From assembly GCF_018449795.1 (NCBI RefSeq), contig NZ_JAAVVE010000042.1, positions 1-40,074 of the forward strand: a DNA stretch of 40,074 nt, read 5' to 3'. Of the stretch, positions 34,842-40,074 are shown one piece after another. The position numbers and the translations under genes were made by a program. The stretch is from Sphingomonas sp. dw_22 (GTDB taxonomy: Bacteria; Pseudomonadota; Alphaproteobacteria; Sphingomonadales; Sphingomonadaceae). The notes below the pieces were generated by a model. It ran no database searches and was not told where the DNA came from. It saw nothing but the letters and a program-made list of their open reading frames with translations. Every line of letters starts with the position of its first letter. Positions within the stretch are counted from its first letter, which is position 1.

Positions 34842-35513
34842 ATGCCCATGACGACCCCGAACGCCGCGAACGAGGATGGTCCCGTCGCCACGGTGCTGCC
34901 CGCCGCACGCGAGCCCAGCCGCGCCGACGAGGCCCATCATCGCATCGCCAACAGCCTCCAGCTCCTCTCCGCGATGGTCTCGGTCGAGGCGCGCGGGATC
35001 GAGGATCCGGCGGCGCTCGCCGCGCTCGACATGACGCAGCGCCGGATCGGCGCGATCGCCAGCGTCCACCGCCAGCTCTATCGCTCGCACGAAACCTCGA
35101 TGGTCGATCTCGGCAGCTATCTGGAGGAGCTCGGCGCCGATCTGGAGGCAAGCTATGCCAACGCGGCGGCCGGCCGCCGCGTGCTGGTCCATCCCTCCCC
35201 GATCGCCGTCGCGCCCGAAGAGGCCACTGCGATCGGCATCATCGTCTCCGAGCTGGTCGGCAATGCCTGCAAATATGCCTACGCCCCCGGCCAGCCCGGC
35301 GACGTGCGGATCGCGCTCCATCCGATGCTGTTCGGCGGCTATATGCTCGAAGTCGAGGATCGCGGCCGCGGATTCACCGTCGGCGGCCCCGCCCCGGGGA
35401 CCGGGCTCGGCGGCCGGCTCATCGAGATGATGGCGGCGCGGCTGGGCGGCTGGCACGGCTATGACGATGCGCGGCCGGGCACGCGCTTCGCGCTCTTCGT
35501 CGGCAGGCGCTGA
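34842..35513 (+). CDS. Short histidine kinase (HisKA_2 family, no sensor domain)
   Basis: This 223-aa cytosolic protein has a HisKA_2-type dimerisation region SRADEAHHRIANSLQLLSAM (phospho-acceptor His33 or His32), ASVHRQLYRSHETSMVDLGSYL, then an ATPase domain with IGIIVSELVGNACKYAYAPG (N-box), VEDRGRGF and GTGLGGRLIEMM. It has no sensor or membrane part, so it must get its input from a partner. Kinases of this type in alphaproteobacteria often act in the general stress response or with light/PAS sensors; no PhyR or anti-sigma gene is present here. GGGAGG precedes the ATG at 34842. The PAS kinase gene starts 11 bp later. Confidence 0.9.
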   Translation: MPMTTPNAANEDGPVATVLPAAREPSRADEAHHRIANSLQLLSAMVSVEARGIEDPAALAALDMTQRRIGAIASVHRQLYRSHETSMVDLGSYLEELGADLEASYANAAAGRRVLVHPSPIAVAPEEATAIGIIVSELVGNACKYAYAPGQPGDVRIALHPMLFGGYMLEVEDRGRGFTVGGPAPGTGLGGRLIEMMAARLGGWHGYDDARPGTRFALFVGRR

Positions 35514-35524
35514 TCTTCCGCCGC

Positions 35525-37159
35525 ATGCTCTCCACCCCGAACGAAGCCGCCTCGTCTTTGCCGTTGCGATCGCCCCGCGTTTCGCCCAGCGTGGCGCCCG
35601 TCTGGCTGGCCTGGAACCGGCCGTGGCGGGAGGCGATGATGCGCGGCGATGCCGAAGCGAGACGATTGGCGGTGCGATTGCGGATCGCGGCCGCGATGGT
35701 GCTCGCGCTGGGCATCTTCGCGCTCGACGTGCTGAGCCCGCTCCAGGGCGCGGTCGCGGTCCTCTACACCACCGTCGTCCTCATGTCGGCGCGCAGCAAC
35801 GATCGCAGCATGATGATCTTCGCGGGCACGGTATGCGCCCTGCTCGCGATCGCCGGCTATTTCGTCAGCCATGGCGGCGCGCCGCTCGGATCGCCGGCGA
35901 TGCGGCTCGCGGTCAGCCTGGTCGCGATCGCGATCACCACCTTCCTCTCGGTCCGCCACCGCGCCGCCGCCGAGCAGCGCCGCCGCTCCGAGGAACGCTA
36001 TCGCACGATCTTCAACGCCGCCGGCTTCCCGATCTGGGAGGCGGACCTGTCGGCCGCCTTCGCGATGCTCCGCGACGGGCGCCATCCCGATACGGAGATG
36101 ATCGGCCATGCCGCAACGACCGCGACGGTGCGCGACGCCAACCAGGCGGCGGCGCGGCTGTTCGGGCTCCCGGATCGCAACGCGCTCATCGGCGGCACCG
36201 TCGTCGCGCATCATACGCCGGCGGCGGACGCCGCGCTCGGCCGCATCCTCACCGCGCTCGCGAACGGCGACACCGCAGTCGAGGAGGAAACCCGGTTCCA
36301 GACGCTTTCCGGCGAGGTCATCGATGTCGTGCTGCGCGTCACGCTGCCGCCCGGCGACGATGGGTGGACCCGCGTGCTGGTGATGGCGCTCGACGTCACC
36401 GAGCGGAACCGCGCCCAGGCCCGCCTCGCCGAATCCCGCGCCGAGCTGACGCATGTCGCGCGCGTCACCACGCTGGGCCAGATGGCCGCATCGATCGCGC
36501 ATGAGGTCAACCAGCCGCTCTCGGCGATCATCACCTATGCCCGCTCCGGCAAGCGCTGGCTGGCGCGCGAGGCGCCGCAGGCGTCGGAAGTCTCCGACTG
36601 CCTCGATCACATCGCGTCGAACGGCACCCGCGCCGCCGATGTGATCGCCCGCGTCCGCGCCCTCGCCCGCAAGACCGATCCCAAGCAGAGCCGCATCGAT
36701 CTGGCCGTGCTGGTCGAGGAGACCATCGCGCTGCTGCACCGCGAGCTCCAGGTCAACGACATCGCCGTGCGCACGTCGCTCCCGCCCGATCTCCCCGCCG
36801 TCCCGGGCGATCGCGTGCAGATCCAGCAGGTGCTGATGAACCTGATCCTCAACGCCGAGCAGGCCATGGCCCAGACCCCGCCCGACCGGCGCGAACTCTG
36901 CGTCGAGGCCACGCGGGAGGATGGCAGCGTGACGATCCAGGTCCGCGATTGCGGCACCGGCATCGCCGACGATCCGGAAAGCCTGTTCACCCCCTTCTTC
37001 ACCACCAAGGCGGACGGCATGGGCATGGGCCTGTCGATCTGCCGCTCGATCGTCGAGCAGCATGGCGGCACGCTGACCGCCGCCAACGGTCTCGAAGGCG
37101 GCGCGGTCTTCACCTTCCGCCTGCCGATCGCCGATGCAGAGGAAAGGGCCGCGGCATGA
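35525..37159 (+). CDS. Membrane PAS-domain sensor histidine kinase (FixL-like)
   Basis: This 544-aa kinase has three to four N-terminal membrane segments (about residues 55-140), a PAS-like domain (RYRTIFNAAGFPIWEAD; ANQAAARLFGLPDRNALIGG), a HisKA domain with His326 in QMAASIAHEVNQPLSAIITYA and an ATPase domain (LMNLILNAEQAM; VRDCGTGI; GMGLSICRSIVEQHGG). The H-box and ATPase type match FixL/DctB-class kinases. No haem-binding PAS His can be assigned. ATG 35525 gives a 37-residue leader; ATG 35639 has a much better ribosome site (GGGAGG at five bases) and is a real alternative. Its stop overlaps the FixJ-like gene start (ATGA). Confidence 0.92.
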   Translation: MLSTPNEAASSLPLRSPRVSPSVAPVWLAWNRPWREAMMRGDAEARRLAVRLRIAAAMVLALGIFALDVLSPLQGAVAVLYTTVVLMSARSNDRSMMIFAGTVCALLAIAGYFVSHGGAPLGSPAMRLAVSLVAIAITTFLSVRHRAAAEQRRRSEERYRTIFNAAGFPIWEADLSAAFAMLRDGRHPDTEMIGHAATTATVRDANQAAARLFGLPDRNALIGGTVVAHHTPAADAALGRILTALANGDTAVEEETRFQTLSGEVIDVVLRVTLPPGDDGWTRVLVMALDVTERNRAQARLAESRAELTHVARVTTLGQMAASIAHEVNQPLSAIITYARSGKRWLAREAPQASEVSDCLDHIASNGTRAADVIARVRALARKTDPKQSRIDLAVLVEETIALLHRELQVNDIAVRTSLPPDLPAVPGDRVQIQQVLMNLILNAEQAMAQTPPDRRELCVEATREDGSVTIQVRDCGTGIADDPESLFTPFFTTKADGMGMGLSICRSIVEQHGGTLTAANGLEGGAVFTFRLPIADAEERAAA

Positions 37160-37803
37160 GCGACGATGCGATCCAGGGCTGCGTCTGCGTGGTCGATGAC
37201 GATCCCGAGGTGCGCGGTTCGCTCGGCAGCCTGTTCCGCTCCAGCGGGCTCGACGTCGCGCTCTACGAGGGCACCGACGCCTTCCTGGCGGCCGGCGTGC
37301 CGCCCGTCGCCTCGTGCCTGGTGCTCGACGTGCGGCTGCGCGGCGAGAGCGGGCTCGATTTCCAGGAGCGGCTGGCGGCGCAGGGCCTCGACATCCCGGT
37401 GATCCTCATCACCGGCCATGGCGATATCCCGATGACGGTGCGCGGCATGCGCGCCGGCGCGATCGATTTCCTGCCCAAGCCGTTCAGCGACGATCAGATG
37501 CTCGCCGCCGTCGCCGCCGCGATAGAGACCGATCGCGCCCGCCGCGCCCAGTCCGCCGGAACCGCGAAGCTGCACGAATGCTATGCCCGGCTCACCCCGC
37601 GCGAGCGCGAGGTGATGGGCCTGGTCGTCACCGGGCTGATGAACAAGCAGGTGGCGGGCCGCCTCGACCTGTCCGAGATCACCGTGAAGATCCATCGTGG
37701 CAACATGATGCGCAAGATGGAGGCGCAGTCGCTCGCCGATCTCGTCCGCATGGCCGAGCAGCTCGGCGTGCGCGACGAGAGCATCCATCGGTTTAACATC
37801 TGA
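37156..37803 (+). CDS. FixJ-family response regulator (receiver plus LuxR-type HTH)
   Basis: This 215-aa protein has a receiver domain with the acidic cluster VVDDDPEVRG, phospho-acceptor Asp58 in LVLDVRLRGESG, ILITGHGDIPM and the Lys in DFLPKPF. A LuxR/GerE helix-turn-helix follows at about 150-210 (LTPREREVMGLVVTGLMNKQVAGRLDLSEITVKIHRGNMMRKM). The kinase stop overlaps its start by 4 bp, so it is the cognate regulator of the PAS kinase. Its targets cannot be told from the window. Confidence 0.94.
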   Translation: MSDDAIQGCVCVVDDDPEVRGSLGSLFRSSGLDVALYEGTDAFLAAGVPPVASCLVLDVRLRGESGLDFQERLAAQGLDIPVILITGHGDIPMTVRGMRAGAIDFLPKPFSDDQMLAAVAAAIETDRARRAQSAGTAKLHECYARLTPREREVMGLVVTGLMNKQVAGRLDLSEITVKIHRGNMMRKMEAQSLADLVRMAEQLGVRDESIHRFNI

Positions 37804-37882
37804 GTATGATGGCGCGCGGCACCCGCGGCGCCCATTTCTGGCTCTCCTCGGCAGCACGCCGCCAGTATCCGGAGTACCCGTC

Positions 37883-38248
37883 TTGATCCCATCCCCAGTC
37901 ATCGCGATCGTCGATGACGATCCCGGCGTTCGGGGAAGCCTGGACAGCCTGCTGCGCTCGGCCGGCATGACGAGCCTGCCCTTCGCCTGCGCCGAGGAGC
38001 TGCTTGCCTCGGGCGCGCAGGCGCAGCTCGCCTGCATCGTCACCGATCTCCACATGCCGGGCATGACAGGGCTCGATCTCCAGGCCGAGCTCGCGCGGCG
38101 CGGTTGGCCGCACCCGGTCATCATGATGACCGCCTTTCCCACCGATGCCGCACGCGACCAGGCGCTCGGCGCGGGTGCCGTCGCCTTCCTCACCAAGCCG
38201 ATCGATCCGGACAGCCTGCTGGAAGCGATCGAAGGCATAGCGGACTGA
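37883..38248 (+). CDS. Single-domain response regulator (receiver only)
   Basis: This 121-aa protein is a receiver with no output domain: IAIVDDDPGVRGSLDSLLRS, Asp55 in CIVTDLHMPGMTGLD, Thr83 in IMMTAFPTD and Lys105 in FLTKPID. The start is TTG at 37883, with GGAG some 10 bases upstream; no ATG gives the complete first strand. It closely parallels the FixJ-like receiver upstream. It probably acts as a phosphate sink or shuttle, or as a protein-binding switch, in the same pathway; this is inferred from position. Confidence 0.85.
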   Translation: MIPSPVIAIVDDDPGVRGSLDSLLRSAGMTSLPFACAEELLASGAQAQLACIVTDLHMPGMTGLDLQAELARRGWPHPVIMMTAFPTDAARDQALGAGAVAFLTKPIDPDSLLEAIEGIAD

Positions 38249-38261
38249 CCGCTTCTTATAG

Positions 38262-38344
38262 CCCTCTCCCCTTGGGAGAGGGTTGGGTGAGGGTTAAGTG
38301 CAATCCACTCTCGATGAGCCCCCTACTCCAGCTCACCCTCACCC
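38262..38344. repeat. CCCTCTCCC palindromic repeat
   Basis: A hairpin ccctctccc/gggagaggg with loop ctt (38262-38282) is followed by a wider inverted repeat gggtgaggg (38285-38293)/ccctcaccc (38336-38344). The core matches the element at 1487-1582. Confidence 0.78.
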
Positions 38345-38363
38345 CTCCCCCGCAAGCGAAAGG

Positions 38364-38393
38364 AAAAAGGGCGCCGCCGGCAGGCGACGCCCT
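38364..38393 (-). terminator. Intrinsic terminator after the flavin oxidoreductase
   Basis: On the minus strand, the 11-bp stem agggcgtcgcc/ggcggcgccct (one mismatch) with a 4-nt loop is followed by TTTTT. It lies about 210 bp beyond the minus-strand oxidoreductase stop. Confidence 0.7.
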
Positions 38394-38601
38394 CCCCGTT
38401 CCGCAGCGGCACGTCCGTTGGGATCGACGCACCGCAGCGACCGTCCCCTCACCCAAAGGCGGGAGGACCGGAGCTCTTCGAAGCGGGACGGCGCATGTTT
38501 CACCTCTGGATAGCCAGGTCGTCGAGCCGGCTAGCTGGGGTGCGCAAGACCCGTCGTTCACCCAAACTTATGGATGATACGCCGCCGAAACCTCTCCGCT
38601 C

Positions 38602-39944
38602 TCACGCCGCCGGCTTGAGGTCTATCAGCAGCGTCGGGATCAGCTCCGATACGGTGGGATGGATCGGCACCGCCCAGCGCAGCACGTCCAGCGGCTGATC
38701 GGCATGCATCATGTCGAGGATGCCGTGGATCGCCTCGTCGCCGCCGACGCCCAATATCGCGGCGCCCAGGATGCGGCGTGTCTCGGCATCGGCGACGACC
38801 TTCATCAAGCCCCGCGTCTCGCCCTTCTCGATCGCCCGCGCCACGCGCGTCATCGGCCGGTGCGACACCAGCAGCGGGCGCCCCGTCGCGCGCGCCTGCG
38901 CCTCGGTCAGCCCAACCCGCCCCAGCGGCGGATCGGTATAGAGCGCATAGCCCGGCAGCCGCTGCTTCAGGCTGCGATCGTCCCCATCGAGCAGATTGGC
39001 CGCGACGATCTCGTGGTCGTTCCACGCCGTATGGGTGAAGGCCCCGCGCCCGTTGCAGTCGCCCAGCGCCCAGATGCCCGGCACATTGGTCGCAAGCCTG
39101 TCGTCCACCCGGATATAGCCCCGCTCGTCGGTCGCCACGCCCGCCGCGTCGAGCCCTAGATCGTCGGTATTGGGCCGCCTTCCGATCGCGAGCAGCACAT
39201 GGCTGCCCACCACCTGCGGCGCGCCCTCCTCGCAGCTCACCCGCACCGAGACGCCGTCGCCATGCGGCGTGAAGCCGATACAGGTCGCGCTGGTCCGCAC
39301 CGCCACGCCCTCGGCCTCCAGCATCTCGCGGATCGCCTGGCTGATGTCCTCGTCCTCGCGCGCGATCAGCCGGGGCGCCATCTCCACCACGGTCACCCGC
39401 GATCCCAGCCGGCGGAATATCTGCGCGAACTCCAGCCCGATATAGCTCCCGCCCACCACCACCAGATGCTCGGGCAGCGCGTCCAGTTGCAGCATGTCGG
39501 CATTGGTGAGCGTCCGCACCGCGTCCAGCCCCGGCATCGGGGGCCGCGCCGGCCGGCCCCCGACGTTCAGGAAGATACGCGGCGCGGTGAGGCTCTCGCC
39601 GTCCACCGCGATCGTATCGGGCGCGGTGAAGCGGGCATGGCCGCGCACCAGCGTCAGGCCCGGCATCCCGGCCAGCCATTTCTCGTTGTTCGCGCGCGAT
39701 CGGGCCGCGATCGCCTGGGCGCGGGCGATCACTGCGGGGAAGTCCACCGTCACCGGCCCCGCATCGACGCCATATTCCCCCGCCCGCCGTGCAAGATGCG
39801 CGGCATAGGCGCTCGCCACCATCGCCTTGGTCGGCGTGCAGCCGGTATTGACGCAGGTGCCGCCGACAAGCCCGCGCTCGATCAGCGCCACCGTGAGCCC
39901 CTTGCCCGTCAGCCGGTCGGCCAGCGCCGGCCCCGCCTGCCCGG

Positions 39945-39945
<1 letters not shown>
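38602..39945 (-). CDS. FAD-dependent disulfide oxidoreductase (mercuric reductase-like), 5' end lost
   Basis: About 447 residues remain of a class I flavin disulfide reductase. The sequence enters at AGQAGPALADRLTGKG, part of the FAD-binding GxGxxG, then VALIERGLVGGTCVNTGCTP with the redox pair Cys-x4-Cys, VVVGGSYIGLEFAQIFRRLG for NAD(P)H, GIWALGDCNGRGAFTHTAWN for FAD, and the catalytic HPTVSELIPT near the end. It lacks the N-terminal metal-binding domain and C-terminal Cys pair of true MerA, so mercury reduction is not supported; the substrate is unknown. The first roughly 10-15 codons are missing because the sequence turns into poly-C at 39945. GTG 39891 is internal, not the true start. Confidence 0.85.

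Positions 39946-40074
<129 letters not shown>

Larger units (their letters stand above)
38249..38601. other. Non-coding 353-bp gap with repeats and a terminator
   Basis: No convincing gene is seen here. It contains the palindromic elements at 38262-38344 and the minus-strand terminator at 38364-38393. The remainder (38400-38600) has short open frames on both strands without ribosome sites or recognisable products. Confidence 0.6.

Noticed and set aside
38400..38600. Small genes in the gap after the single-domain receiver
   Set aside because: Frames on both strands are short, lack ribosome sites and have low-complexity composition.
38602..39891. Mercury resistance (merA) locus
   Set aside because: The redox Cys pair is shared by all related flavoproteins. 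The C-terminal Cys pair, metal-binding domain, merR, merT and merP are not seen.

Overview
The window is high-GC bacterial chromosome that reads as an alphaproteobacterium of the Sphingomonas type. The evidence is an atypical DivL kinase with Tyr in place of His, the block divL-tsaE-amgK-murU-addB, an orphan TonB receptor, a MoxR/DUF58/DUF4129/DUF4350 operon, and many short GC-rich palindromic intergenic repeats. Genus is an inference from gene content; no rRNA or tRNA gene was seen.

Layout. 1-6274 (minus): a tightly packed block reading divL, tsaE, amgK, murU, addB (addB runs off the left edge), covering cell-cycle signalling, tRNA t6A synthesis, peptidoglycan recycling and double-strand-break repair. 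6531-10523 (plus): a TonB-dependent receptor and a PAPS sulfotransferase-like gene with a strong hairpin between them. 10637-12055 (minus): ahcY, with a perfect 20-bp palindrome about 97 bp upstream that resembles a SahR-type operator. 12235-14376 (minus): a secreted TolB-like beta-propeller protein and YqgE. 14474-17175 (plus): peroxiredoxin, an Ala-rich 81-aa protein, AMP nucleosidase and a 47-aa acidic protein. 17285-21135 (minus): SIMPL-domain protein, M2-family dipeptidyl carboxypeptidase, alpha/beta hydrolase and GFA-family zinc protein. 21224-24375 (plus): MarR regulator with an EmrA/EmrB-type efflux pair. 24569-27753: an orphan chemoreceptor converging on a DUF418 membrane protein. 27951-33823 (minus): a six-gene translationally coupled operon DUF4129-DUF4350-moxR-DUF58-spoIIM-like-RDD, with a divergent membrane protein at 33940. 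34842-38248 (plus): a signalling cluster of two histidine kinases, a FixJ-like regulator and a single-domain receiver. 38602-39945 (minus): a flavin disulfide oxidoreductase cut off by a homopolymer tract at 39945-40074 that looks like a sequencing or contig-end artefact.

The most distinctive points are the DivL homologue with degenerate kinase motifs, the receptor/sulfotransferase pair with its hairpin-guarded leader, the candidate SAH-cycle operator, the coupled MoxR operon with non-ATG overlapping starts, and palindromic repeats, one of which supplies the ribosome binding site of tsaE. I saw no CRISPR array, transposase, integrase or prophage gene.
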